64,000 bases of DNA, taken from Cypionkella sp049896245. GTDB lineage: Bacteria > Pseudomonadota > Alphaproteobacteria > Rhodobacterales > Rhodobacteraceae. The stretch is taken from NCBI RefSeq assembly GCF_049896245.1, contig NZ_JAFCTX010000003.1, forward strand, positions 124,001 to 188,000, in the 5' to 3' direction. Below, in pieces: positions 17,105-26,388 of the stretch; the stretch's first letter is position 1; each line of letters begins with the position of its first letter. The notes below the pieces were generated by a model. The model was given only the letters and a program-made list of their open reading frames with translations, did not search any database and was not told the origin of the DNA. The translations under genes and the position numbers were made by a program.

Positions 17105-20100
17105 ATGACGACCGATCAGCAGAGTGAGGCAGCCCCAGATCCGGGCCATGCTTCTGTTGTGTCGGATGCGCCGCCAGTTGCACCCACCCCGGCTGATTCT
17201 CCGGCCAAAAAACCCAAAAAACGCCACCGCACCGGCCTTGGCGCACGGCTGTTCTGCCTTGCGCTGATTTTCGGCATCATCTTTGCAATCTTGGGCCTGT
17301 CCGGCAAACCGATCCCGATGCCAACTTGGGTTGTGGCCGAGATCGAACAGCGGGCCAACACAGCGATTGCCAAAGCCCTGCCGGAAGCCGCCATCGCCAT
17401 TGGCGGGGTTGAGATCACTGTTGAAGATTGGGTGCCACGCCTGCGGCTTGACGATCTGCGGTTGCTGAAAGCCAACGGCCAAGCCTTGCTGACCTTGCCT
17501 GATCTGCGCCTGACGCTGGACCCTTCGGCGCTTCTGCAAGGCCAGATTCGCACCCGCAGCCTGAAATTGGTCGGAGCGCATCTGCAGATCACCCGTGACC
17601 GCGACGGCAATTTTGATCTCTCGCTGGGCGGCACTGAAATGCAGCCGAAAATCCGCAGCCTGCCGGAACTGTTTGACGCGGTGGACCGGGCCTTTGCCAG
17701 CCCCGCCGCAGCCCATCTGACAACGATTGAAGCCGAGGCGCTGACTCTGACGCTGCAAGACCAAAGCTCGGGTCGGCAGTTTGATCTGGGCGATGGCCGC
17801 ATGCGGCTGGAAAATCGCGCCACGGAAGTCGCGGCAGAGGTCAGCCTGTCGCTGATCAGCAGTGCGACGCCTGCGCGCGCGGTGCTGACCATCGTGTCAC
17901 AAAAGAGCGACGATCAAGCCCGGATTTCGGCGCAGATTGAGGGGGTAGCGGCCAAGGATGTCGCCGCCCTTGCCGCCCCTTTCGCGTGGGCCGGTCTGCT
18001 CGATGCGCCGATTTCGGGCGAGATTCACACCACCCTGCGCGCCGAAGGCATCTCGGCACTGGAGGCCAGCTTAAGCTTCGGCAAGGGTGCGCTGCAGCCC
18101 AGCCCGGAAGCCCGCCCGATCGCCTTTGACAGCGCCAGCATGGCGATGCGTTTCGTGCCCGACCAAGGCCGGATGGATCTGACAGCGCTTTCGGTGCAAA
18201 GCCCGACATTGCGGGTGAAAGCCTCGGGCCACAGCTACATGATCCGCGCCGATGGCAGCCGCATCATCGGCGCTTTGGCGCGTGAGGTGCCGGATGCCTA
18301 TCTCACCCAGCTGGAGTTCAGCCAAGTGACGCTCGACCCTCAGGGCCTGTTCCAAGAGCCGGTCGAGTTCAGCCATGGCGCACTGGACACCCGGATGCGC
18401 TTGCAGCCGTTCTCGGTCGAGATTGGTCAGTTGGCGCTGACCGAAGCCGGGCGGCGGCTGACGGCTTCCGGTAAGATCGGTGCCGATCAACAGGGCTGGC
18501 GCGCGGCGATTGATCTGGCGCTGAATGAGATCCAGCATGATCGGCTGGTCGCGCTGTGGCCAGTGACGCTGCTGCCAAACACCCGGCTTTGGGTCGATAA
18601 GAACGTGCTCAGCGGCTCACTGACCGAGGTGCGCGCGGCGTTGAGGATCGAGCCGGGGGCGGCGCCGCGCCTGCATCTGGGCTATAACTTCAACGATGCC
18701 GATGTGCGGTTTCTGGCGACTTTGCCGCCGATCAAGGCGGGCGATGGCTATGCTTCGGTTGATGGCCAGACCTACACGATGGTGCTTTCCAACGGCACGG
18801 TGACCCCACCCGAGGGCGGCGATATCAATGTCGCGGGTTCGGTGTTTGCCATCCCCGATGTGACCAAGCGCCCCGCGACAGCCGAAATCACCCTGAAAAC
18901 CCAGTCCAGCCTGACCGCCGCTTTGTCGCTGCTGGATCAGCCGCCGTTTCACTTCATGTCAAAGGCCGATCAGCCGGTGACTTTGGGGCAGGGCAGTGCG
19001 GCGATTGAGACGCATCTGAAAATGCCACTGCAAAAGAAAATTGCGCTGAAAGATGTGCAATATCAGGTGGTTGGCACGGTTTCTGACTTTTCCTCAGACA
19101 CGGTGGTGCCGGGGCGCAAGATCACCGCCGACAGCCTTACGGTTTCGGCAGACACCACCGGCCTGACCATCGCCGGGCCGGGGCAGATTGGGGCTGTGCC
19201 ATTTGACGTGAGCTACCGCCAAGGCTTCGCGCTGGACCAGAAGGGTAAGGCTCGGATCGAAGGCGCTGTCACGCTGTCACAGAAAACCGCCGCCGAATTT
19301 GGCCTTGGCCTGCCCGATGGCATGGTTTCGGGGCAGGGCCGGGGACAGGTAAAGATTGATCTGGTGCGCGGCCAGCCGGGGCATCTGTCGCTGGTGTCCG
19401 ATCTGGCCAATATAGGTCTGACCATCCCCGAGGTCGGTTGGACCAAGCCGAAAGCCGCCAAGGGCCAGTTGAGTGCCGAAGTCCGCTTGGGCAAGCCGCC
19501 TCTGGTGGAAAGCATCAGCCTGAAAGCCAGCGGTCTGGATGCCACTGGGTCGGTGACGATGAAAGCCGGGGGCGGCTTGGATGTGGCAAAGTTTAACCGG
19601 GTGCGCTTGGGCGATTGGCTCGATGCGCCGGTGGAAATTCGCGGACGCGGGCAGGGCAAATCGGTGGGCCTCGCGGTGACGGGGGGATCGGTCGATATGC
19701 GCCGGATGCCGCCTGCCTCTGCGCGTAAATCCAGCGGCAAATCCGGCGGCAGCCCGCTTTCGCTGCGGCTGGATCGTTTGCAGGTGTCGCAGAGCATCGC
19801 TTTGAACAGCTTCCGGGGTGATTTCTCGCTGACAGGCGGCTTGAACGGCAATTTCATCGCCGCGGTCAATGGTAAAGCGCAGGTGAAAGGCACGGTGGTG
19901 CCTGCCCGCAACGGCACGGCGGTGCGGCTGTTGTCGGATGATGCGGGGGCGGTGATGGCGGCGGCTGGCATTTTCGCATCGGCGCGTGGCGGGTCTTTGG
20001 ATCTGACGCTGCAACCTCGCCCCGAGGCGGGCAGCTATGACGGCATTGTCACCATGGGATCGCTGCGGGTGCGCAACACCAATGTTCTGGCAGAACTGTT

Positions 20101-20512
20101 GAACGCCATCTCGGTGGTTGGCATCCTTGAGCAGCTGAACGGCGCGGGGCTGTTGTTCAGCAATGTCGAGGCCGCCTTCCTGCTGACCCCCAATGCAATA
20201 CAGGTGCATCACGGCTCGGCGATCGGTGCCTCCTTGGGCGTCTCAATGGCGGGCGTCTACAAAAGCGCCAGTGCCGAGTTGTTCATGCAGGGCACGATCT
20301 CGCCGATCTATCTGCTGAACGGCATTGGATCTGTGTTGACCAAGCGCGGAGAGGGGCTGTTCGGCTTCAATTATGCACTCAGCGGCACGGCGGCCGATCC
20401 GCAGGTCAGCGTAAACCCGCTGTCGATCTTGACGCCGGGGATGTTCCGCGAGATTTTCCGCAGCCCCGCACCGGTGATAGGCTCCAAAGGCACAGAAGGA
20501 AGTGGCGGATGA
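17105..20512 (+). CDS. large AsmA/YhdP-like envelope protein (DUF3971)
   Basis: A 1135-aa protein with a short cytoplasmic Lys/Pro-rich N-terminus, one membrane helix at about residues 46-66 (LFCLALIFGIIFAILGLSG), and a very long periplasmic repeat region typical of DUF3971 and AsmA C-terminal domains. This matches the YhdP/TamB/AsmA group, now viewed as lipid-transfer bridges between the inner and outer membranes. The role in phospholipid or outer-membrane homeostasis comes from the family, not from this sequence. Start: ATG at 17105 (MTTDQQSEAAPD); an upstream in-frame ATG at 17009 lacks support. The stop overlaps queA by 4 bases. Confidence 0.85.
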   Translation: MTTDQQSEAAPDPGHASVVSDAPPVAPTPADSPAKKPKKRHRTGLGARLFCLALIFGIIFAILGLSGKPIPMPTWVVAEIEQRANTAIAKALPEAAIAIGGVEITVEDWVPRLRLDDLRLLKANGQALLTLPDLRLTLDPSALLQGQIRTRSLKLVGAHLQITRDRDGNFDLSLGGTEMQPKIRSLPELFDAVDRAFASPAAAHLTTIEAEALTLTLQDQSSGRQFDLGDGRMRLENRATEVAAEVSLSLISSATPARAVLTIVSQKSDDQARISAQIEGVAAKDVAALAAPFAWAGLLDAPISGEIHTTLRAEGISALEASLSFGKGALQPSPEARPIAFDSASMAMRFVPDQGRMDLTALSVQSPTLRVKASGHSYMIRADGSRIIGALAREVPDAYLTQLEFSQVTLDPQGLFQEPVEFSHGALDTRMRLQPFSVEIGQLALTEAGRRLTASGKIGADQQGWRAAIDLALNEIQHDRLVALWPVTLLPNTRLWVDKNVLSGSLTEVRAALRIEPGAAPRLHLGYNFNDADVRFLATLPPIKAGDGYASVDGQTYTMVLSNGTVTPPEGGDINVAGSVFAIPDVTKRPATAEITLKTQSSLTAALSLLDQPPFHFMSKADQPVTLGQGSAAIETHLKMPLQKKIALKDVQYQVVGTVSDFSSDTVVPGRKITADSLTVSADTTGLTIAGPGQIGAVPFDVSYRQGFALDQKGKARIEGAVTLSQKTAAEFGLGLPDGMVSGQGRGQVKIDLVRGQPGHLSLVSDLANIGLTIPEVGWTKPKAAKGQLSAEVRLGKPPLVESISLKASGLDATGSVTMKAGGGLDVAKFNRVRLGDWLDAPVEIRGRGQGKSVGLAVTGGSVDMRRMPPASARKSSGKSGGSPLSLRLDRLQVSQSIALNSFRGDFSLTGGLNGNFIAAVNGKAQVKGTVVPARNGTAVRLLSDDAGAVMAAAGIFASARGGSLDLTLQPRPEAGSYDGIVTMGSLRVRNTNVLAELLNAISVVGILEQLNGAGLLFSNVEAAFLLTPNAIQVHHGSAIGASLGVSMAGVYKSASAELFMQGTISPIYLLNGIGSVLTKRGEGLFGFNYALSGTAADPQVSVNPLSILTPGMFREIFRSPAPVIGSKGTEGSGG

Positions 20513-21540
20513 AGCTGTCGGATTTTGACTTTGATCTGCCCGGGGCGCTGATCGCTACCCGCCCGGCGCGCCCGCGCACGGCGGCGCGATTGCTGCTGGC
20601 GCAAGGTGATCAGATCACGGACCTGCATGTGGCTGATCTGATCGACATCTTCTGCCCCGGTGATCGTTTGGTGCTGAACAACACCCGCGTGATCCCGGCG
20701 CGTCTGTTCGGGCACAGACAGCGCGGCGAGGCGGTGGCCAAGGTGGAAATCACCCTGCTGGAACCCCAAGCACAAGGCTGGCGCGCGCTTGCCAAACCCC
20801 TGCGCAAGGTCAACGTGGGTGAGATGATCCGGTTTTCCGATCAGCTTTCCGCAACTGTCGCCGCCAAGTCTGAGTCCGATCTGCGGCTGGAATTCAACCT
20901 GACCGGCGATGACTTCGACACCGCCCTGAACGCCGCAGGTGCGATGCCACTGCCGCCCTATATCGCCGCCAAACGCCCCGCCGATGCGCAAGACAACACC
21001 GATTACCAAACCGTCTTCGCCCGCCATGCCGGGGCCGTCGCTGCCCCCACCGCCAGCCTGCATTTCGACGCCGACCTGCTGGCAGCTTTAGCGGCGAAAG
21101 GTGTGGCGTTCACCGAAGTCACCCTGCATGTCGGCGCAGGCACTTTCCTGCCGGTCAAGGTCGAGGACGTCACCACCCACAAAATGCACGCCGAATGGGG
21201 CCAAGTCAGCCCCGGGGCGGCCGCCGAGATCAACGCCACCAAAGCCAGTGGCGGCCGCATCATCCCGGTCGGCACCACCGCTCTGCGCCTGATCGAATCG
21301 GCGGCAGTGTCGGGCCGGGTTGAGGCGTGGGAAGGCACCACCGACATTTTCATCTATCCCGGCTACCGCTTCCGCGTCACTGATGCGCTGATGACCAATT
21401 TCCATCTGCCGAAATCGACGCTGCTGATGCTGGTCTCGGCGTTGATGGGCAAGGCGCGGATAGACCGGATCTATGCCCATGCCGTGGCCCATCAGTATCG
21501 TTTCTTCTCCTACGGCGATGCGTCTTTGCTGATCCCATAA
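20509..21540 (+). CDS. queA: S-adenosylmethionine:tRNA ribosyltransferase-isomerase
   Basis: QueA transfers and isomerises the ribosyl group of SAM onto preQ1 in tRNA to form epoxyqueuosine in queuosine-modified tRNAs (Asp, Asn, His, Tyr). The 343-aa length is normal. Family segments include DFDFDLPGALIATRPA at the N-terminus, LVLNNTRVIPARLFG, HVGAGTFLPVKVEDVTTHKM and TNFHLPKSTLLMLVSAL. The ATG overlaps the preceding AsmA-like stop codon (ATGA), so translation is probably coupled. A GC-rich terminator follows 5 bases after the stop. Confidence 0.97.
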   Translation: MKLSDFDFDLPGALIATRPARPRTAARLLLAQGDQITDLHVADLIDIFCPGDRLVLNNTRVIPARLFGHRQRGEAVAKVEITLLEPQAQGWRALAKPLRKVNVGEMIRFSDQLSATVAAKSESDLRLEFNLTGDDFDTALNAAGAMPLPPYIAAKRPADAQDNTDYQTVFARHAGAVAAPTASLHFDADLLAALAAKGVAFTEVTLHVGAGTFLPVKVEDVTTHKMHAEWGQVSPGAAAEINATKASGGRIIPVGTTALRLIESAAVSGRVEAWEGTTDIFIYPGYRFRVTDALMTNFHLPKSTLLMLVSALMGKARIDRIYAHAVAHQYRFFSYGDASLLIP

Positions 21541-21545
21541 CTTGC

Positions 21546-21563
21546 GGCGGGGTGAACCCCGCC
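21546..21563 (+). terminator. intrinsic hairpin after queA
   Basis: GGCGGGG-TGAA-CCCCGCC followed by CTAC. The same 22-base block recurs exactly at 57272-57289, so it is also a repeat. It sits just past the queA stop and probably ends the AsmA-queA transcript, although no U tract follows. Confidence 0.5.
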
Positions 21564-21642
21564 CTACATCGCCCACCCCGTCGCAAATATATCACGCGGT
21601 AAGCTTTACCATGCTACCTTGCCGCCGAAACCGGAGCGCCTC

Positions 21643-22875
21643 ATGTTGAAAGTCCTCGCCCAATCCTGGCCCCTCTTGCTGGGCGTCATGTTGCTGATGG
21701 TCGGCAATGGCGTGCAAGGCTCGCTGTTGGGCATCCGGGGTGCGCTGGAGGGGTTCAGCACCTTCGAGCTTTCCATCGTGATGTCGGCCTATTTCCTCGG
21801 TTTCCTTGGCGGCTCCCGCATGGCTCCCGAAATGATCCGCCGCGTCGGCCATGTCAGGGTGTTTTCCGCCTTGGGGTCGATGATTTCCGCGGTGCTGGTG
21901 CTGTATCCCTTGATGCTGGATTGGCAGGCCTGGGCGGTGATGCGGGTGCTGATCGGGTTTTGTTTCTCGGGCATCTATGTCACCGCCGAAAGCTGGCTGA
22001 ACAACACCGCCAGCAATGAAACCCGTGGTCAGGCTTTGTCGGCCTATATGATCGTACAGATGCTGGGCATCATCGCTTCGCAGGGGCTTTTGGCGATGGG
22101 CGATCCCAGCGGTTTCGGGCTGTTCATCATCCCCTCGGTACTCGTCTCGCTGGCGTTCATGCCGATCCTGCTCGCCGACACCCCCGCGCCCACCTTTGAC
22201 ACCATCAAACGCATGAGCTTTGCGCAACTGTTCCGCACCTCACCGCTCGGGTGCGCCGGGATGCTGCTGACAGGCGGTGTGTTCGCTGCGATGTTCGGCA
22301 TGGCCTCGGTCTATGGTGCCATGTCGGCGATGACCATCGGCCAGATCGCGATCTTTGTGGCGGCGATGTATGTCGGCGGCCTTGTGCTGCAATACCCGGT
22401 CGGCTGGCTGTCTGACCGCGCCGACCGCCGCGTTCTGATCCTGTGGATGGCTACCGCCGGGGCTGTGGTGATGGCCGTCGCCGCTGCCGTGCCCTTGCCG
22501 TTCACGCTGGAGGTGCTGGTGGCAGCCCTGCTGGGCGGTATCATCAACCCGCTCTATTCATTGCTGATTGCGCACACCAATGACTACCTTAGCAAAGAAG
22601 ATATGCCCGGTGCATCCGCCGGTCTGATCTTCCTCAACGGCTTTGGCGCAATCTTTGGCCCCTTGCTGGCAGGCTGGTTGATGAGCGCAATCGGGCCCAA
22701 AGGCTATTTCCTGATCATCGGCGGCTTCTTTGCCGCCCTTGCAGGCTATGCTGGCTATCGGATGACCAAGCGGGTGGCCCCGGTGCAAACCAACACTTAC
22801 GCCGGCCTGTCGCCGACCGCGTCGGCGTTGGCGGTGGATGCAGTGCTGCAAGAGCAGGAAGAACCACGCCGCTGA
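21643..22875 (+). CDS. MFS transporter (YcaD-like)
   Basis: A 410-aa protein with about 12 hydrophobic helices and the major facilitator loop 2-3 motif modified as GGSRMAPEMIRRVGHVRVF. It resembles the YcaD group of MFS proteins (GNGVQGSLLGIRGALEGFS at the N-terminus; AESWLNNTASNETRGQALS after helix 4). The substrate is unknown. The ATG at 21643 has GGAG 7 bases upstream; an in-frame TTG at 21619 is less likely. The C-terminal tail of about 30 residues is hydrophilic. It is followed 63 bases later by a DUF924 gene in the same direction. Confidence 0.85.
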   Translation: MLKVLAQSWPLLLGVMLLMVGNGVQGSLLGIRGALEGFSTFELSIVMSAYFLGFLGGSRMAPEMIRRVGHVRVFSALGSMISAVLVLYPLMLDWQAWAVMRVLIGFCFSGIYVTAESWLNNTASNETRGQALSAYMIVQMLGIIASQGLLAMGDPSGFGLFIIPSVLVSLAFMPILLADTPAPTFDTIKRMSFAQLFRTSPLGCAGMLLTGGVFAAMFGMASVYGAMSAMTIGQIAIFVAAMYVGGLVLQYPVGWLSDRADRRVLILWMATAGAVVMAVAAAVPLPFTLEVLVAALLGGIINPLYSLLIAHTNDYLSKEDMPGASAGLIFLNGFGAIFGPLLAGWLMSAIGPKGYFLIIGGFFAALAGYAGYRMTKRVAPVQTNTYAGLSPTASALAVDAVLQEQEEPRR

Positions 22876-22938
22876 CGGCTTCCAAAGCGGTTGCGGCGAC
22901 CTTGCGAACCTGCCACCTTGCTGCAAAGAGGGATGCTT

Positions 22939-23526
22939 ATGTCTGATCCGATTGAGATTCTCGACTTCTGGCTGGGTGAAATCGGCCCTGACAGCTGGTA
23001 TGCGGGCGGCGATGAAATTGATGGCAGCATCCGCGACCGCTTCGCCGAAATCTGGCAAGCGGCTTTCGATGGCGGGCTGGAGCATTGGGTCGAAGGCACC
23101 GTCGGCACCTTGGCCTATCTGATCCTTTGCGACCAATTCGCACGCAATATGCACCGCGACACCGAAAAGGCTTTCGCCACCGACCCGCAGGCACTGGCCG
23201 CCGCGAAAAAGGCGGTCGCTGAGGGCTGGGATTTGGACGCCCCCGAACCCGAACGGCAATTTTTCTACATGCCATTTGAACATTCCGAAGACATGGCCGA
23301 TCAAGATCGCGCGGTTGAACTGATGACAGCGCGCTTGGCCTCTGACCCCGAAATGGCTCTTCACGCGCAAGCGCATCGTGAAATCATATCGCGGCTGGGG
23401 CGTTTTCCAAACCGCAACGCAGCTTTGGGTCGAGAAAGCACTGCCGAAGAGCTCGATTTTCTCAAGTCTGGCGGTTATTCCGCCGTTGTGACCGCGCTGA
23501 AAGCCAGCCATGCAAGCGACGCATAG
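22939..23526 (+). CDS. DUF924 family protein
   Basis: A 195-aa soluble protein of the DUF924 family, which folds as a TPR-like all-helical domain. Conserved signatures are EILDFWLGEIGPDSWY at the N-terminus, TLAYLILCDQFARNMHR and RQFFYMPFEHSEDMADQ. The biochemical function is not established. AAGAGGG at 22926-22932 fits the ATG at 22939 (spacing 6) better than the upstream ATG at 22933. It stands between an MFS gene and lpdA without clear functional linkage. Confidence 0.9.
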   Translation: MSDPIEILDFWLGEIGPDSWYAGGDEIDGSIRDRFAEIWQAAFDGGLEHWVEGTVGTLAYLILCDQFARNMHRDTEKAFATDPQALAAAKKAVAEGWDLDAPEPERQFFYMPFEHSEDMADQDRAVELMTARLASDPEMALHAQAHREIISRLGRFPNRNAALGRESTAEELDFLKSGGYSAVVTALKASHASDA

Positions 23527-23563
23527 GCCTTCAGCATTGCCAATGTTGCTTGGGTTTATAAAA

Positions 23564-23581
23564 TAGTTTAATGGCAAACTA
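23564..23581. promoter_or_regulatory. 18-bp palindrome upstream of lpdA
   Basis: TAGTTT-AATGGC-AAACTA, a perfect inverted repeat, lies 20 bases before the lpdA ATG and just after a TAAAAT -10-like sequence (23559-23564). Its position suits a repressor operator; a short run of T after it could instead make a weak attenuator. Confidence 0.4.
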
Positions 23582-23601
23582 CTTTTTCTGAGGAGGGAAA
23601 G

Positions 23602-24996
23602 ATGGCTGCTCAAACATTCGACGTGATCGTAATCGGCGCAGGTCCGGGGGGCTATGTCGCCGCTATCAGGGCCAGCCAGCTGGGGCTGAAGGTGGCGATT
23701 ATCGAGCGTGAAAACCTCGGCGGCATCTGCCTGAACTGGGGCTGTATCCCGACCAAAGCCCTGCTGCGCTCGGCGGAAGTTTTCCACCTGATGCACCGCG
23801 CCAAGGAATTTGGCCTGTCGGTGACCGGTCTGGATTTCGATCTGAACGCCGTCGTCGCCCGCTCGCGCGGTGTGGCGAAACAACTGTCGGGCGGCATCGG
23901 CCATCTGATGAAGAAGAACAAAGTCACCGTGTTCATGGGGGCGGCAACCCTACCGAAAGCCGGAACTGTCACGGTGAAAACCGACAAAGGCAGTGATGAG
24001 TTGACCGCCAAATCCATCATCCTCGCCACAGGCGCGCGCGCCCGCGAACTGCCGGGGCTGGAGGCCGACGGCGATTTGGTCTGGACCTACCGCCACGCCT
24101 TGCAACCCAAACGCATGCCGAAAAAGCTGCTGGTGATTGGCTCTGGTGCCATCGGCATCGAATTCGCCAGCTTCTTCAATACCTTGGGCGCGGATACCAC
24201 TGTGGTCGAGGTGATGGACCGCGTGCTGCCTGTTGAGGATGCCGAAGTCAGCGCCTTCGCGAAAAAGGCCTTCGTCAAACAAGGCATGAAGATCCTCGAA
24301 AAAACCACCGTGAAGAAGCTGGATCGCTCACCCGACAAAGTCGTCGCCCATCTGGAAGACGCCAAAGGCACCACCACCCAAGAATTTGACACCGTGATCT
24401 CGGCGGTTGGCATCATCGGTAACATCGAAAACCTTGGGCTTGAAGCCTTGGGCGTCAAAATCGACCGCACCCATGTGGTGACCGATGAATTCTGCCGCAC
24501 CGGGGTCGCTGGTCTGTATGCCATCGGCGACATCGCGGGCGCGCCGTGGTTGGCCCACAAGGCCAGCCATGAAGGCGTTATGGTGGCCGAACTGATCGCA
24601 GGCAAACATCCGCATCCGATCAAGCCGAACTCCATCGCCGGCTGCACCTATTGCTACCCACAAGTGGCAAGCGTTGGCCTGACCGAAGCCAAAGCCAAAG
24701 AGGCCGGGTTCGAGATCAAAGTCGGTCGCTTTCCCTTCATCGGCAACGGCAAGGCGATTGCTTTGGGTGAGGCTGAGGGCTTCATCAAAACCATCTTTGA
24801 TGCCAAAACCGGCGAGATGCTGGGCGCCCACATGATCGGGGCCGAAGTGACCGAGTTGATCCAAGGCTATGTCGTGGCGCGGGGCCTTGAGAGTACCGAG
24901 GAAGACCTGATGAATACCGTGTTCCCGCATCCCACTTTGTCGGAAATGATGCATGAATCCGTGCTCGACGCCTACGGTCGCGCCCTGCATATGTAA
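23602..24996 (+). CDS. lpdA: dihydrolipoyl dehydrogenase (E3)
   Basis: This flavoenzyme reoxidises lipoyl groups of 2-oxoacid dehydrogenase and glycine cleavage complexes with NAD+. The 464-aa product has the FAD-binding GAGPGGYVAAIRA motif, the redox disulfide C43/C48 in GGICLNWGCIPTKALL, an NAD-binding GSGAIGIEFASFFNTLG motif, and the dimer-partner His-Glu pair in FPHPTLSEMMHESV. The ribosome binding site GGAGGG is strong. No E1 or E2 genes are adjacent, so this is a stand-alone E3 gene that may serve several complexes. A palindrome at 23564-23581 could be its operator. Confidence 0.96.
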   Translation: MAAQTFDVIVIGAGPGGYVAAIRASQLGLKVAIIERENLGGICLNWGCIPTKALLRSAEVFHLMHRAKEFGLSVTGLDFDLNAVVARSRGVAKQLSGGIGHLMKKNKVTVFMGAATLPKAGTVTVKTDKGSDELTAKSIILATGARARELPGLEADGDLVWTYRHALQPKRMPKKLLVIGSGAIGIEFASFFNTLGADTTVVEVMDRVLPVEDAEVSAFAKKAFVKQGMKILEKTTVKKLDRSPDKVVAHLEDAKGTTTQEFDTVISAVGIIGNIENLGLEALGVKIDRTHVVTDEFCRTGVAGLYAIGDIAGAPWLAHKASHEGVMVAELIAGKHPHPIKPNSIAGCTYCYPQVASVGLTEAKAKEAGFEIKVGRFPFIGNGKAIALGEAEGFIKTIFDAKTGEMLGAHMIGAEVTELIQGYVVARGLESTEEDLMNTVFPHPTLSEMMHESVLDAYGRALHM

Positions 24997-25018
24997 GGCG
25001 CTTTGCTGCGAAAAATCA

Positions 25019-25036
25019 GGGGGGCTTCCGCCCCCC
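25019..25036 (+). terminator. GC-rich hairpin after lpdA
   Basis: GGGGGGC-TTCC-GCCCCCC forms a perfect 7-bp stem 22 bases past the lpdA stop. It is the first hairpin of repeat element copy C. Confidence 0.5.
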
Positions 25037-25110
25037 TCGGCTTTGCCTAGGTCACATTGGCCAAGGCCAATGTGACTAACCCCCTGAGGATATTTGAGCA
25101 CAGAGGATGA
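25019..25110 (+). repeat. dispersed hairpin plus GGATATTT-tail element, copy C
   Basis: The element consists of the 7-bp hairpin at 25019-25036, a perfect 12-bp stem (GTCACATTGGCC at 25051-25062 with 25065-25076, 2-base loop), and a tail at 25080-25110 with GGATATTTGAGCA then CAGAGGATGA. The tail matches copy A (4979-5009) at 27 of 31 bases. AGAGGA of the tail lies 6 bases before the ATG at 25114 and is its apparent ribosome binding site. Confidence 0.65.
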
Positions 25111-25113
25111 CCC

Positions 25114-26280
25114 ATGCGCGCCGTTTTAACCGTTCTCGCACTTTGGGCGGCGGGATTAGGCGCGGCGGCGCAGTTCGGTAAGATTTCCGTTCTCTATCAA
25201 ACGCTGCAGACCACATACGCTGCCCATGCAGGTGTCGGCATCGGCCTGATGGTGTCCATTGTCGGCATCGTCGGGCTGATTTTCGGCACCACGGCGGGCC
25301 TGCTGGTGGCAAAAGTCGGCCCGCGCCGTGCCATCCTGTCCGCATTGGCTTTGGGCGCTGTCGTCAGCCTGATTCAATCCAGTTTCCCCAGCTATCCGCT
25401 GATGATGCTGACCCGCGTGCTCGAAGGTGTGTCGCATTTGACCATCGTGGTCGTTGGCCCCACCGCGATTGCGGGCGTGACATCGGCGCGGCATCAGGGC
25501 TTGGCGATGACGCTGTGGTCGTCGTTTTTCGGCGTGACTTATGCGGCATTGGCCTATTTCGCGCCCGGCTTGATTGCATTGCATGGCCCCGGAGCATTGT
25601 TTCAACTGCACGGCGTCTGGATGCTGCTGTGCTTTGCCGCCATGTTTGCACTGCTGCCGCCAGACCCGCAACATCGCCCAACACCGGGCCAAGGCAACCT
25701 GTTGGCACAGCACGCAGCAATCTACGCCTCGCCCTATATCGCAGCACCCGCGATGGGTTTCGTATGTTATACAGTGACTTACGTGGCTGTCCTTACCCTG
25801 CTGCCCGCCGCCGTTACCCTCGGTTGGGGTCCGTTCATCGGTGTGTTCATGCCCTTGGTGTCGATCACCGTCTCGCTGACCCTCGGCGTCTGGCTGCTAT
25901 CAAAAATCCCCGCCTTCCGCCTTGTGCAAGCGGGTTTCGCAGTGGCCATGTTCGCCAGCCTGGGCCTATGGGCGACATGGGGGCAGGGCGCGCCTGAAGC
26001 CGCATTTGCCTTGTTACTGGCCGCCGCTTTGGGCGTTGTGCAGGGCGCGAGTTTCGCCAGCCTTGCCCAAATCAACCCCAGCGCCGAGGATCGTGCGCGC
26101 GGCGCGGGGGCGATTGCGCAACTTGGCAATCTTGGCACCACCACCGGCACGCCGCTACTGGCACTGATCCTCGCACAGGCCGGGGCCACCGGGTTTGCGC
26201 TGTTCCTGATCGGTTTTTCCGCCTTAGGCATCGCGATCCACGCTTGGCAGGCCCGTCGCAGGCTTAATCTTCCGCGTTAA
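25114..26280 (+). CDS. MFS transporter
   Basis: A 388-aa membrane protein with about 12 hydrophobic helices in two six-helix halves. The loop 2-3 motif appears as GLLVAKVGPRRAILSAL, and RVLEGVSHLTIVVVGPTAIA matches the helix 4-5 region of CynX/NimT-like MFS carriers. The substrate is not identifiable. Its ribosome binding site, AGAGGA, is provided by the tail of the intergenic repeat immediately upstream. It stands alone between lpdA and uvrA. Confidence 0.85.
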   Translation: MRAVLTVLALWAAGLGAAAQFGKISVLYQTLQTTYAAHAGVGIGLMVSIVGIVGLIFGTTAGLLVAKVGPRRAILSALALGAVVSLIQSSFPSYPLMMLTRVLEGVSHLTIVVVGPTAIAGVTSARHQGLAMTLWSSFFGVTYAALAYFAPGLIALHGPGALFQLHGVWMLLCFAAMFALLPPDPQHRPTPGQGNLLAQHAAIYASPYIAAPAMGFVCYTVTYVAVLTLLPAAVTLGWGPFIGVFMPLVSITVSLTLGVWLLSKIPAFRLVQAGFAVAMFASLGLWATWGQGAPEAAFALLLAAALGVVQGASFASLAQINPSAEDRARGAGAIAQLGNLGTTTGTPLLALILAQAGATGFALFLIGFSALGIAIHAWQARRRLNLPR

Positions 26281-26310
26281 CCCAATAAAATATGCTGCAT
26301 CTCGCCGATT

Positions 26311-26325
26311 GTTCACACTTCGTTC
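26311..26325. promoter_or_regulatory. LexA (SOS) box upstream of uvrA
   Basis: GTTC-ACACTTC-GTTC is an exact GTTC-N7-GTTC direct repeat, the known alphaproteobacterial LexA site. It ends 63 bases before the uvrA ATG, as expected for DNA-damage control. Confidence 0.85.
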
Positions 26326-26388
26326 ACATTTTGCAGTTGGAGACTCACCACATTCACCCTATCTATGTGACGTCGAATGGGGTGGGTC

